A stretch of DNA of 64,000 nucleotides from Acanthosepion pharaonis (taxonomy: Eukaryota; Mollusca; Cephalopoda; Sepiida; Sepiidae). Below the pieces are notes generated by a model. That model searched no databases, had not been told where the DNA came from, and saw only the letters and a program-made list of their open reading frames with translations. A program made the translations under genes and the position numbers. Every line of letters starts with the position of its first letter. The stretch's first letter is position 1. Shown here piece by piece: positions 44,770 to 56,259 of the stretch. The DNA is taken from positions 103,501 to 167,500 of the forward strand of contig CAHIKZ030005492.1 in the NCBI GenBank assembly GCA_903632075.3. The letters run 5' to 3'.

Positions 44770-47690
44770 ATTTTTGCTTTATATTAAGGAAGAATAGAGT
44801 ATACTAGTTTTGGTTTTAGTTGGTGCGACACACAATGCAAGAGAATAAACACTATTATTGTTCATCAGAAGGCTAAACTAAACTGGGTAATGGCAATTAT
44901 AGGCTGGCTAAAGGCATTCAAAACCAGTAAGATGAAGTATAAAGTATGATTATTTGATATATCTGTTTAGAACTTTAACAAATCTAGTCCACTATTTTAG
45001 ACATATCACAAATAGAATTTATTAATGCATTACCATTATAATGGGTTACATAGGTTTTGTAAATTTGATATGTGGACAAGAAGCCTTTTATAAAATTCAA
45101 TGACTATATTTTTGTCGATGACATGACTGTTAATTAATCTACAACAATAGTATTATTTTGAATAAATTCTGGCATACAAGTATGACCTCTTAGGAAAATT
45201 ACCCAATGATACTACCACACTATACATTCTGTATGAAAGAAATGAATAATCTATTTAATATTAAAGTAATAACATAAACATATAAAAAGGAAGATGAGGA
45301 TATTAGTCTGAATATACTCATGCATACTAAAGTATTATCACAGTGATCAAATCTTATTAACTACTAATGCCATGTTCTCTTTTCTGAAAATAACTGATCC
45401 ATTGGATTAAATTAAAAATTATTAGAAAGCACAAACTTTTCTGCAGTATGTTCATTGAATATGTAGACCACAAATATGAGGACAGTAATCTGAATAAACT
45501 CATAAATTTCATTGTTGGTCCAACTCAGCTTATCTTATTTTTGCACTCTGTAAATTTTTTTCTATTTTTATCTTTCAAATCAGTAATCTTTTTTTTTTCT
45601 GTTTTCCTCCAAGGTATTTCCAGTGTATTAACATCAGAACTTATTTAATTTTGTTTGCATCCAAACAACAAAACTACAAGAGAGTTGGATCAATATTCTT
45701 TTTCTTGGTTTCCTGATCTAATAGAAGAATTATCAGAAATTGCTGTTGCTCTTGTGGCACTGACATCCAATCACCTGATCAGATCAATCATACCAAAAGC
45801 AAAAAGAACTAAATGAAAACAAATTTCTGTGGTCTTTTTCTTTCTTTCTAACCCGTAAAAGCCGGATTAGCATCTTGTTTTTCCTTCTTTTGCTTCTTTC
45901 TTCTGTCATGTTTTGTCCTTTGGTTGTTGTTTTTACTCTTGTTGCTAATTCAATAGGCTTTGACCTACCACAGTTGAAAAAAGTATAAACCCTATTTTTT
46001 ATTTTAAAGTTTACTTTGATCTTCTTTTTAATTGTGTATTCAGTAGTTGGGGATTTTTTTTTCACCTAACTTATCCCATTTTTAAACAAGTGATAACTAA
46101 GTGATCACAAAATATTCATGTTAACATATCATGACCAAAGAAAAAAATCATCAAACTCAAGAATTTTCTATGTAATAGATTAAATTTTTGTTCTTGTAGC
46201 TGGAAAATTGTTTTGCCAACCAAATTGACACTTATGAATGTATATCTGAATATTTTTTCTACAGGGCATCCATAAGCTTCAAAAACATAATCAAAAAATA
46301 AGACTCATATTATAATTATATAAAAATCTAACAATACATTTAAATATATAAACACTTTATCCTTCATTTACAAAATTATGCAAGTTTTTATGATTTACCT
46401 AAATCATTAAAATTTATAAAATTTATATTTCACCATGTTTTGTCATCTGTGCTTGAAATATTTTCTGGCTATTGGTAATCACTTTTCTACCTGATTTTGC
46501 AAAAGTTACAGACTTGGTCCTGAAATTTACTAAAACAAATCTAGTAGTTAAATTCCCAAGTCCTATTCTGAAGTTGTAATATTTTTATGGTGATTATCAC
46601 TTTTTCATAGTTTTGTGAACAGTATTTACCTTCTTACAAGAAAATCAACACTTACCAAATGTGGACTATTATAAATTGTTTAGTGAGTGGGTAGCCAAAT
46701 AAACACTTCCTTCCATCTTGGCATGCCTCTGAAGTTAATATTTTATACAAGTATTTTTTCGTGGAAGAGATAAGTATTAAATGATGAATATTTTGAATTC
46801 ATATTATATTTCCTATATCTATTTATATGCTATGAAAATTTTAGCATTGGGTCACTTCCAATATAAACTTTTAGTATTTTCTATGTCAGTAGATATGTAA
46901 TCATTAAAGTGTTTCAATTTGTGATATATTTAATAGGTCTTACATGTGATATTACTGATTATATAAATAATTAGTATAATACTATTTTTTATAAAATTAT
47001 ATTTTCAATTTCTGAAAGGTTAAAAGCAATGTAGAAAAATGAAAGGAATTTTTCTCATAAAAGTTATTTAGTTTTATTGAAATATTGAATAATTTGTTAA
47101 TTATATTCTATAATATCCTCATTGAAAAGAATTTTCTGCTTGGTGATGTTAAAAATAAAGAAGAGAGTTTATAGTGTGTTGTTATTGACTTAACTTTGAA
47201 GGATATGCCACCACCCTGCAAGTTAGAATTCAATCTGATACAACTTGGATGCATTCAATGATATATTTTCAAACTCTTCATTCATTTGCCAAGTTTTGGA
47301 TGAGTGATCATAATTCACAGGTTGTAGTTGATTGCCATGTCAATCTAATTAACTAAAAGTGATAGGTTAATGAATTAAGGTAACAGTTTTGATTAATTTG
47401 GATACTTGATGAAGGACTCTTCTGGTGCAGTTGACCATTGTACTTGTCTCTGCGTTGATTATATCTAAAGCAATGTTAATTATCTGACAAGTGAGAATGA
47501 CATCTGAATTCGAAAGGCTGGCCTAATTGTAACAAATTGCTCTTTGTACTGGGGGAATTGATTCCAGCACTTGAGATGTGATCAGGGCTGAGATTTGCAA
47601 AAAGAATGCTTTTTGGCAAAAGCAGGCATTGAATATCTACTCGTTATTTCAGTTTCCCATTCCCACTATTTGTGTGAGTGATTTATCTTA
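44770..47690. other. AT-rich stretch, nothing firm
   Basis: Two short segments near 45300-45340 and 45455-45500 ('gaggacagtaatctgaataa') resemble the inverted-repeat arm at 19363-19397. The block 47190-47640 is a little less AT-rich and may be an old repeat. No gene recognised except the weak exon candidate at 46656-46728 (minus). Confidence 0.45.
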
Positions 47691-47694
47691 CTCA

Positions 47695-47935
47695 TTAAAT
47701 CCTGCATTTTTTTTTAACTAGAATCTTTACAGTATTTAGGGTTGTTGAAGCTATTGCTAACATTTTTTGTTGAGATTTACAAATTCTACATTTCATTCAG
47801 ATGAGATTTGTTTGGAAAAATACTTTAACAAAACCTACTTTGCGATTTTTATGAACTCTAGTAAAGCCAACTGTACTTTGTACCCACTTACCTATTTGCA
47901 CTTCTCCCTAAAATTTAATTTTGATCACTCAATGT
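47695..47935 (-). repeat. Dispersed repeat R2
   Basis: The inverted copy of 18485-18725. It shares 'ggtaagtgggtacaaagtac', a 'gcaaagtagg..ttttgt' block and 'tttgtaaatctcaacaaaa'. It abuts the 5' edge of LINE A at 47960. Confidence 0.75.
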
Positions 47936-47959
47936 ATGGCTATTTTAGAGGGTGTGACA

Positions 47960-50110
47960 GACAAATGGACAAATGGAAGTCACAGAAAGCTATATATAGA
48001 TAGATAGAGTCGTTAACTAGGCAGGCTAAATGGTTTAATGAAAAGTATGCAGAAATAGAAATAATGAGTATCAGAGATATGCATAAAACAAAATAAGAGA
48101 ACTAACAAGACAAGAGACATGCTCATCAACAGGATGCATAAAATCCAAGGATGGAATGCTGATATTAAAGAAAAAAAAAAGAACTACTTCAGAGATGGAA
48201 CAAATACATCAAAGAACTCTTCCATGACAAAAGATAACAATCTGCAATATACAGAAATATCAATGGACCAGAAATATTAAAATCTGACATGGAATCAGCA
48301 CTGACCAAATTAAAAAGTGAGGTGGTCATAGTTAAAGGTAAACAAATGGTAGAACTGCCCAACAAAATTGACAAAGTTTATAATAAAGAATAAAAAAAAA
48401 AGAACAGGGCAAAAATAGTACAAAAGCAAGCACATGATATATGAAAGGCAATTTAGCAATAATGAGGCAAAAATTTCACAAATTAAAAATTGGGGTTGAT
48501 ACACAAGAGCAAATTTGAATAAGCGAATGCAGTGTTCTGACTTCAAGCCAGGATAGACTGGAACTGAGTTAGATAAAACCAAGAACTGGCTTATTTTATT
48601 GGCTAGAAAGAAATCCCAGAATGCATTTGTGTGCTTCTGCCTATAAATTGGGGAGAGGAAAGTTGTTTTACAATCATTCTTATCTATGAGTGGAGCCAAG
48701 AAACAAAACACACAGCAGCAGGGTCAGAAATAATTGTAATAGAAATGATGGTAGCTTTCTAGATTATTTTGGTATTGGCTAGATTAAAGACATTATAAAT
48801 CAAATATACAATAGTGGTGATATAGTGAAAGACTTAAGTAGATAGATTTTAATAGCACTGCTTAAGAAACCAGGTGCAAATGATTGTAAACTTCATTGGA
48901 CAATTAGTCTAATCAGCCATATAACAAAGCTTATCATCTAAATTCTGATGAAAAGAATATATAGCAAAATGAGACCATAAATATGAAAAAAAAACACAGT
49001 GCAAATTTGTGAAAGACACTGGAACATGGAATGCAATATTTATGCTTAGAATGATATCAGAAAGAGAAATATAAATGCAAAAAGATGTATTCCTGTTTTA
49101 TAGATGATGCAAAAGCATTTGATAAAGTATGTCAAAAAGAACTGTTAGAACTGCTAGGTAACCTTGACATATTTAGGAAGGCTATTAGAATAACTGAGAA
49201 CCTATAATGGGAGCACAACACCTGCATACAGATACAGAATGAATTGAGTACATATTACAAAAATAGGAAGGGGAGCAAGGCAAGCAGATGTCTTCTCACT
49301 GGACTTATTCAACCTATAGGCAATTCTAAAAGAATTAGGAGTCCTACCAGGATTCCTTATTGGCTCCACAATCTTAACAATATAATATATGCAGATGACA
49401 TGGTGTTTATACTGAAAGGAAGCTACAAACGGTAAGGAAGGAAAGCAAGAAGAAAAGACTAAAGATCAATTGCAAGAATATAGAATACATGGTATCAGCA
49501 AAAGAAACAGCCTAACAAGTAAATTACGAATTGGAGATACCAAAATCAAGCAAGTACAAGAGTTTAAATATCTAGGATGTGTTTTACCAGAGGATGGAAA
49601 GTGTGAAACTGAAATCCAAAGGAACATTGGGATAGCCAATGATGCCTTCCAAAAGCTAAGCAACAGGAAAATTTCATTAGATACAAAGGAAAGAGTAATG
49701 AACTGTTATGTAGTATCAGTCATCTTATATGGCAGTGAATGATGGATAATCTCCTCATAGATGAAGAAGAGACTTGAGGCAACATAAATGTGGTTTTAAG
49801 TAAAAGTTTTAAGTAAAATGGAAGCAAAAAAGGACATTTATACTTAACACCATGAGAGTTTAAATGTTTTGGGCACATAATGAGGAAAGAGAGCTTGGAA
49901 AATGTTATACTCACAGGACAGATTGAAAACAAGAGGGATAGAAGAAAACAGTGCATAATATAAGTAATGAGCTTGTGTAAATGGATGGCTTCAGAGAGTT
50001 TAGGAGAGATAACAAAAAGACAAAATTTATTAAGAGCAACAAAAGACAGGAAATTGTTAAAAGCCGTGATTGCCAACATCCTTCAGGAACATGGCACATA
50101 GAAGAAGATG
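47960..50110 (+). mobile_element. LINE A copy spanning linker to C-terminus
   Basis: A 2.1-kb plus-strand copy. Visible blocks are a WFNEKYAEIEIMSIRDMHKT-like linker (48030), NGPEILKSDMESALTKLKSE (48260), LLKKPGANDCKLHWTISLIS (48860), ITKLIIxILMKRI, CFIDDAKAFDKVCQKELLEL (49100; from the I.FIDY.KAFD motif), CLLTGLIQ (the CVLSPDLF site), NNIIYADDMVFILKG (49378; an intact YADD), KQVQEFKYLGCVLPEDGKCE (49550) and NCYVVSVILYGSE (49700). Downstream come decayed MWF, GHIMRKESLENV and ILQEHGT. It ends 'cacatagaagaagatgaagaa'. It is not intact: stops and frameshifts occur throughout. Confidence 0.88.
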
Positions 50111-50470
50111 AAGAACTCTTCTTTCTACTATGATTAAGTTTCTGGAATTTTCTAATTCTAAGAATCATTTTTTTGATTTCCTGTTAAAGTGCAGTTGTAC
50201 AATATTAACTGCAACCAGAATAATTTTTTTTCATCTCACTAGATTAATTCTATTAAACAACTAATGTAGTATTATAATTTGCAGTATAATTTACAATGCA
50301 GTATAAATAAATGAGTATAATTTGCAGTATAATTTATAATATATTTATAATGCAGTATAATTTGTAGAATCATTTTTCATATCACTAGATTAATCACTCC
50401 AAATCATGAATTTCAAAAGAAAATCTTTATAAAATTATTTTCCTTTGAAAATTTTCTTATGTAAATTCAT

Positions 50471-50702
50471 TGTAAATTTATCCCCCCGCCCCCCTATGAA
50501 AGCTAAAACAAAATATATTCCTACCACATGATTTCTTAAAATATAAATTCTTCTTCTGCAATTCTTTTTTTCATATATAACTATTGACTAATCATACCAG
50601 ATTATGAATTAAAAGAACAAATGTATTCTTGTTTAACTTTAAGAAATCACTTTGTATAAGCATATTTTGTTTCGGCTTCTGTGATGGGGGGATCAATTTA
50701 CA
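50471..50702. mobile_element. Fold-back MITE-like element
   Basis: tgtaaatttatcccccc (50471) is matched, inverted, by ggggggatcaatttaca (50686-50702). The arms continue inward for about 70 bp ('aaaacaaaatat' and 'gatttcttaaa' are shared), leaving an unpaired centre of some 90 bp. The left arm has an extra G/C-run (gccccc). No coding potential. The superfamily is not assignable. Confidence 0.75.
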
Positions 50703-50709
50703 TAGTCAA

Positions 50710-52910
50710 CTGGACATCACTATTAACTTTTATATTTAATAAAAAATAATTTTCATGCTCTGGAGTGTTTAATCTATAGTAACATGAAAAAGAATGAAAA
50801 AAATAATCATTTTTGGTTGCAGTACCTTTTGAACAACTCCAGGATTGTAAATAAATTTTTGTAATTTTAAATATATACTGGGGAAATTTTTTAACATATA
50901 AGTATTGTCACCACTCACCCACAAAAACTGTACATATTATACTTGTTAGAATTTCATAGAGAAAATATAGTATTATTGTGTTTATAGTATGAAGAACAAC
51001 AAATATAGACTTTTGGTAAAAGAAAACTATTTGATTGAATGGGTTAGTGATTGTAATTATCTAGAAATGATAGTCAGCTTCTCCCTACCCCAATTTTAGG
51101 CTTTGTAGAAAATCTTTTGTATTACACAAAAATAAATATGCATTTTGTGCATTTCTTGAAGGAGTAATAATGTAAAACTTCATATCTTCACTGTTGATTG
51201 TTGATGCTATGAAACATGTAATCAGGTAATCTGATAAATGCTTGCAGTACTGAAATGTCCAGAGACTTTCATTTCATGCCAGATAATGCAAAACTGATAT
51301 GCATTAATCAACACAGCCAATTTTTCATCTCATTACTGATATTAAGCAACCATAAAAGTAAATAACATTAATTCTGGTTGCCTGATCAATGACACTAAAC
51401 CATATTTAGTATACTATTACTTTTATCATTAAAGCTAATACATTTGCTATCATGGCTATTTGCTGAAGAATCTATCAGATTCATTCTAAAGATATTACCT
51501 ATTTATGTATATTATATTCTGTATCACATTTCTGTGGATAAAATGCTACCTTTAATTTATATATGAGAATCTCTTGACATTTATATTGTAGGCAATGTAA
51601 AAATGTAGCTGTATTTAATTCAATATAGACTCATACAGAATATAAAATATAATAATAGTATAATCAGATTCTTTTCTGTCTGAAAGGTATTATCAGATTT
51701 TGACAATAGATTTTTAAACTCATGTCATATATCATATTTTACATTTTCCATTAAAATATCTCAGAATGGTGCAGTTAACTTATTCTTGCTATTATAAATT
51801 TGTACAATACAAACAGATTTGGCCAGTTTCTGAAGACAGTTCTATTGATTTGCTTTTTGAATTTACATCAAGGTATCAAGATTTAATAATTTGTTGTCTT
51901 TTAAACATTTTAAGGCAAGGTGGGCAATAGTCTGCTTTGCAAAATGTGAAATAGAATATACTCTTTGGCCTAAAACATCTTTATTTTGACACCATTATGA
52001 ACTTTGAAGGGACTTATAATTTTACTCCTCTTAATAGTAGCATTTTATGGTCTTGCTTGGCTATTTCCATATGTGCTCCGTCTATTGTTACTCTACTTTC
52101 ATCACTAGAATTACTGTTGAAAAATGAGTTTTCATGTATTTCTTCATCAAATCTATACTTTTCTAATTGTGATATTTATTTAAACATGAGTTTTGATTGG
52201 TTCCTTGTCTTTAGCCATTGGTTTTTATATTTTGCAGCATTTGTCTCTATTTACATCCACAAATCCACAAACTGTTCAGTCTGTTTTTCTTGCTTATTAC
52301 CCTTTTAATTTTCTCAAATATCTTTTATATTCTTAAAGCCAGGATTTTTCTTGTTCCTATATTGACAAGGTTTTCCCATTTTTGATTGTGTTATACTTCC
52401 TGTTCAGCATTCTTTGCAATTTCCAATATTGTATTGCTATAACACAATAACTTTCCAATATTTCTTCTTTAAAGCTTATATTTTTTCTAATGACTAATGG
52501 AAATGTTTATATATATGAAATTTTAAAAATATCAGTTTTATTATATATAATAATAATAATAATGATGAAAAACCCCTTTTTTATGAGAAAAAAATCACAT
52601 CGTTATATAAGTTATTCTAAATATTTGTAATAGAAACAAATATTAAAGCTGAAATTCACATAATACCAATATATCCTGAAGAACATCAATTGTTTAAAAC
52701 TAATTTTATTGTGAAAACATGGACGTGAATAATCAAATTTGATATAGTCTAAGGATGTCTTTTTGTTAATTAAAAGAAATCTGTTAGATAAAATCTTTTT
52801 AGATATTCTAGCAATTATATTTTTGTTTATACTTTGAAGAGTAAAACTATTTTAGTTTGTTATAAGAAATATTCAATAAAATACTTTATCAGTATCATTT
52901 TTTGCTTTCA
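50710..52910. other. AT-rich stretch, nothing recognised
   Basis: Unassigned. There is a 103-codon frame at 51997-52308 with no signature, and (AAT)n at 52545-52563. Confidence 0.5.
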
Positions 52911-52914
52911 CTCA

Positions 52915-53243
52915 TAAAGAAAAGAGATAAAATAAAAGGAATAGGAAAAAGTAGTGCATAACCTATTTGACAAGTTCAAATAAATGAATTGACAGAAAAA
53001 GTATGAAATGACAAAGAGGTATCATAAAGGAGCAAGAACTACTTCTTTTATTCTGTGTCCCTTCTAGACGTACACGATCATGGCCCTCCACATCTTCTTG
53101 TCTCTTGTAGCTCTTAAGAAACTTTATCTTTTTGTTATTTCTCCCAAACCCTGTTCTACTATACATTTAATCAAGCTCATTAGAACAACAAAAACAATTA
53201 GTTGTGGAGCTAAATAATGTTTGCCACATTCTGAAGGGACATG

Positions 53244-53245
<2 letters not shown>
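52915..53245. mobile_element. LINE A tail with an inverted internal segment
   Basis: Plus at 52915-52990 encodes a KRNRKK.CITYLTSSNK-like piece. 53045-53165 encodes, on minus, QGLGEITKR, LRATRDKKMWRAMIVYV and KGH. Plus at 53195-53245 ends VVELNNVCHILKGHDT. The middle part is therefore inverted relative to its flanks and overlaps in content with the right flank. Confidence 0.65.
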
Positions 53246-53249
<4 letters not shown>

Positions 53250-53283
<34 letters not shown>

Positions 53284-53305
53284 TATCTATCTATCTATCT
53301 ATCTA

Positions 53306-53373
<68 letters not shown>
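53250..53373. repeat. Compound (GA)n(CTAT)n(AT)n(GT)n microsatellite
   Basis: Four different simple repeats in series, starting a few bases after the LINE A end. Confidence 0.95.
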
Positions 53374-53378
<5 letters not shown>

Positions 53379-53519
53379 ATATTAAAGAAAAAACAATCAT
53401 TTTGTTGTGACAAACAACTTGCCAGATGACATAACACCTTAGAAAAAAAAAATCCTGAACAAGGAAAGAAAAAAGAAAGAAGGCCCAAAAGCAAACACCT
53501 ACTTATGTAGTAAAGTGCT

Positions 53520-53810
53520 CATTGCCCAGTGTTGTGGCCTTGTTAGGCCTAGAAATAAAAACACATGAGAGGAATTGAGTTAAAATTATATTAACAGAAA
53601 CATAAATACAAACATATACAAATGAGAGTGTTATAGTAAGAATGTTCAGTCTGACTGTCAGAGCTGACTGCTGGAAAACTTCCCTCTCCAAAAGGCAGTA
53701 CCTGCTCCTATTTATAGCTGGGAGAGTCCATGCGTGCACGGGTAAATTACCATAACACTCAGATACAACAAAAACACTTCACAATGTCAGCACTTAACAA
53801 AGGACAGCTT
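53520..53810 (-). mobile_element. Possible solo LTR or promoter-bearing repeat
   Basis: The minus strand starts tgttaagtgctgacattgtg (from about 53800), carries a TATA box 'ctataaata' (plus 53713-53721), and ends 'ggccacaaca' (about 53535). TG..CA ends plus a TATA box fit an LTR. No target duplication, primer-binding site or internal domain was found. Confidence 0.3.
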
Positions 53811-53861
53811 GAGCCATTACTCAAGTTTCACACTCTTGTGACCTTCAGATGACTAGAACTA

Positions 53862-53967
53862 TATATATATATATATGTGTGTGTGTGTATGTGTATGTGT
53901 GTGTGTGTGGTAAATATGTTTTATTAACAAACTGAAAAACTCATATGTTTACCATCCAAGTTGAAAT

Positions 53968-54001
<34 letters not shown>

Positions 54002-54006
54002 CATAT
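53862..54006. repeat. AT/GT and AC microsatellites
   Basis: (AT)n(GT)n at about 53862-53909 and (AC)n(AT)n at about 53968-54006. Confidence 0.95.
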
Positions 54007-54019
54007 ATAAATATTTAAT

Positions 54020-54770
54020 ATTACTAGCAGCATGGCCCAGCGTTGCCCGTGCTTGATTTAAAAATCATAGGACTCATACAACAATCACTATCACTTAAAA
54101 TATTTTTGCCCTTCCTTGCCTTTAAAGGAGTGCCCTTTGCCGTGCTGATGTTGCTACATGCCTTACTTCTTGCCTATCTCACACTGCGAATTTTTTCTAA
54201 GCTCTATACTAAACATTAAATTTGTTACGAAAAAAGAACTAAACAAAATGAACACAAAACAATCAGCTTTAAAAAAGGACTCGTAACTGGAAAAACCGAA
54301 TGAAAAAAGAATGTTAACAACAAATACTTTTTCACACCCAATCCAGTTCTGCAGAATCAGAATCAACATCGCAAATGAGCCAATTGGAGTAAAGTGCCAT
54401 GCAGATTTAAATTTTTCCCACTTGTGATGAATGCAGCTATTGATTTTTTTTGCATGCTAGCATGCTAGTTAACATTCGTGTCAGTCAGCTGTTGGCTCTC
54501 ATACTGGCCAATAGAATCTTCCTGCCTATTCGTGGCAGCCAGCTATAGGCTCTCACTCTGGCCAGTAGAAAATGGCTGCAAACTACATGAAAACTGCCGT
54601 AGAACCATGAAAAAATCGATTATTTCCACTATCGATGGGAGTTGGCCTTCCCACTAACTTGGAGGATGTGCATGTAAATTTCGGTGCAAATCTGTCAAAA
54701 ATTGTGTCCATGCATTCATTACACACACACACACACACACACACATCCTGCCTTTTATAGATAAAGATTA
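54020..54770. repeat. Interspersed repeat with gcatggcccagcgttgcccgt-type head
   Basis: A GC-richer 750-bp block beginning 'tactagcagcatggcccagc' and ending with (AC)n (54721-54746) and 'tcctgccttttatagataaag'. It has two internal near-repeats, 'cagctgttggctctcatact' and 'cagctataggctctcactct' (54487 and 54540). The start phrase resembles heads of non-autonomous repeats common in invertebrates. Class not determined. Confidence 0.5.
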
Positions 54771-54799
54771 TTTGATGAATTTATTAATGTTTAATGAAT

Positions 54800-55000
54800 T
54801 TATTTTCAATATGACACTTTTATTACTTCAAACATAATTTTTTTTGGATACCTATATTTGAGTAGACACCCAGTTTCTTCCTTGTGGCCCATTTCTGGTG
54901 GCAAAAGAATTTCTAGGATAAACCACAGTCTGATCCAGCATGTTTTAGAATGCTTGGTCATGGATTACATTGGGTAAATAGAACCTTGTGCTGTGATGCT
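54800..55000 (+). repeat. Dispersed repeat related to 5285-5460 and to the hAT MITE interior
   Basis: 'ccttgtggcccatttctggt' and 'ggcaaaagaatttct' (54876-54912) are diverged copies of 55048-55080 inside the MITE. The 5' part matches 5285-5330. Confidence 0.5.
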
Positions 55001-55022
55001 CTCTGTAGCAAGTGGTCTAAAC

Positions 55023-55249
55023 CAGTGTTTCTCAACCTTTTCTTTCTTGTGTCCTATTTTTGGTGTCAAAAGAATTTCAGGCCTAAATAAGTGCAAATAG
55101 AAATTCCATGTAACAGGAAATACAAAAGCAAAATCTAGTAAAAATATAAATCTGGACTAATGACTACACTGCTTGTGGTGTCTCCAGGCTCATTTATAAC
55201 AGTTCTCAGACTGACTTTTGGGCCTTAGGGCACATGTTAAGGATCACTT
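55023..55249. mobile_element. hAT-type MITE with 8-bp target duplication
   Basis: The left end is cagtgtttctcaacctttt. The inverted right end is aagtgatccttaacatgtg. The flanks gtctaaac (55015-55022) and gtctaaag (55250-55257) form an 8-bp target duplication with one mismatch. The CAGTGTTTCTCAACC-type terminus and 8-bp duplication are hallmarks of hAT elements. At 227 bp there is no transposase, so it was mobilised in trans. Confidence 0.8.
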
Positions 55250-55269
55250 GTCTAAAGCACATTCATTCT

Positions 55270-55640
55270 GGTTAGGTTAAAGCAAGACAGATCTACTTTT
55301 ACCTAACAAATTATGTAACACCATTCCCATTAGTTCAGAGGGTGTAAATGGAGTGAATAAACCCATTAAAGCAATATTGTATTACAGTAACACTACCATT
55401 AGAGACAGAATACAAATTTCATTCAATATTTATTAATGAACTGTTTTTTTTGTTAGTATTATTCTTAAATAAATGACCAGAGGGAACAGAGAAAAATCAT
55501 AGACAAGGTTACACCATGTTTTGATATACTGTATCATTGATACACAATGATATTGTGCTAGATGTTTGTTACAGTAACTATGGAGATTCAATGTTGTAGA
55601 ATTGGTCAGCTATTACCCCTACTCCTTATATATTCAGTAT
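55270..55640. other. Unassigned stretch
   Basis: No feature recognised. Confidence 0.5.
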
Positions 55641-55649
55641 TATTTGTAA

Positions 55650-56130
55650 TTCTTCCTCCTCCTTTTTAGTGCCATTAGACTCCCTTGTGGTGAATAGGTC
55701 CACAGCCACACCATGCTAGGTGTTGCTGCTGTGGTTTCCCTAGCAAGAAGGTTGATAGGTTGGAGTTGCCAGCCATATGCCCAACTAAATTTGAATTCCA
55801 AGTTGCCCTTCTCCTACATTGGTTGCTGATCTATACTAGAAAGTCAAGTCTACCCTGTTATTTAATTCATAGAGGAGCATGGAGATGAGATGGATTTATA
55901 ACTTTCTCAAAGGTATTTGTGTGATAGTGAATGCAATGAATTCAGCTTATGAACGTGAGAGAACCCAGTCTGACCTGCTGTTTAACCTATAGCTGCACAG
56001 GGAGAGGAAATTGATGTATACCTTTCTCGGGTATTTGTGTAAAAGTGAATAGAAACCCAACTAGAATTTGAACTCAGCACATCAATTCCACTTTTGGCAC
56101 TGTTAGATGCTGTGCTATATACACTCCCTT
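55650..56130 (-). mobile_element. tRNA-SINE with duplicated body and R1 tail
   Basis: Minus strand, from 56130 down: a tRNA-like head with B-box-like gagttcaaattct (56070-56083), the body 'acccgagaaaggtatacatc' and 'cagctataggttaaacag', then a second diverged body copy 'cctttgagaaagttataaat' (55910-55935). R1 follows ('gtaggagaagggcaacttgg', then 'gggaaaccacagcagcaaca'). It shows SINE body and R1 in one continuous unit. Confidence 0.65.
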
Positions 56131-56259
56131 TTAATACCACAAAATATAATGCAAGAAATAATACTTTAAGATTATGGCAAACTAGATGGAGATTTCATTA
56201 ATACCAAGCACAAGGCTGAATTAAGTTGAAAGAGAAGCCTTTTAATATATCCAACAGCA

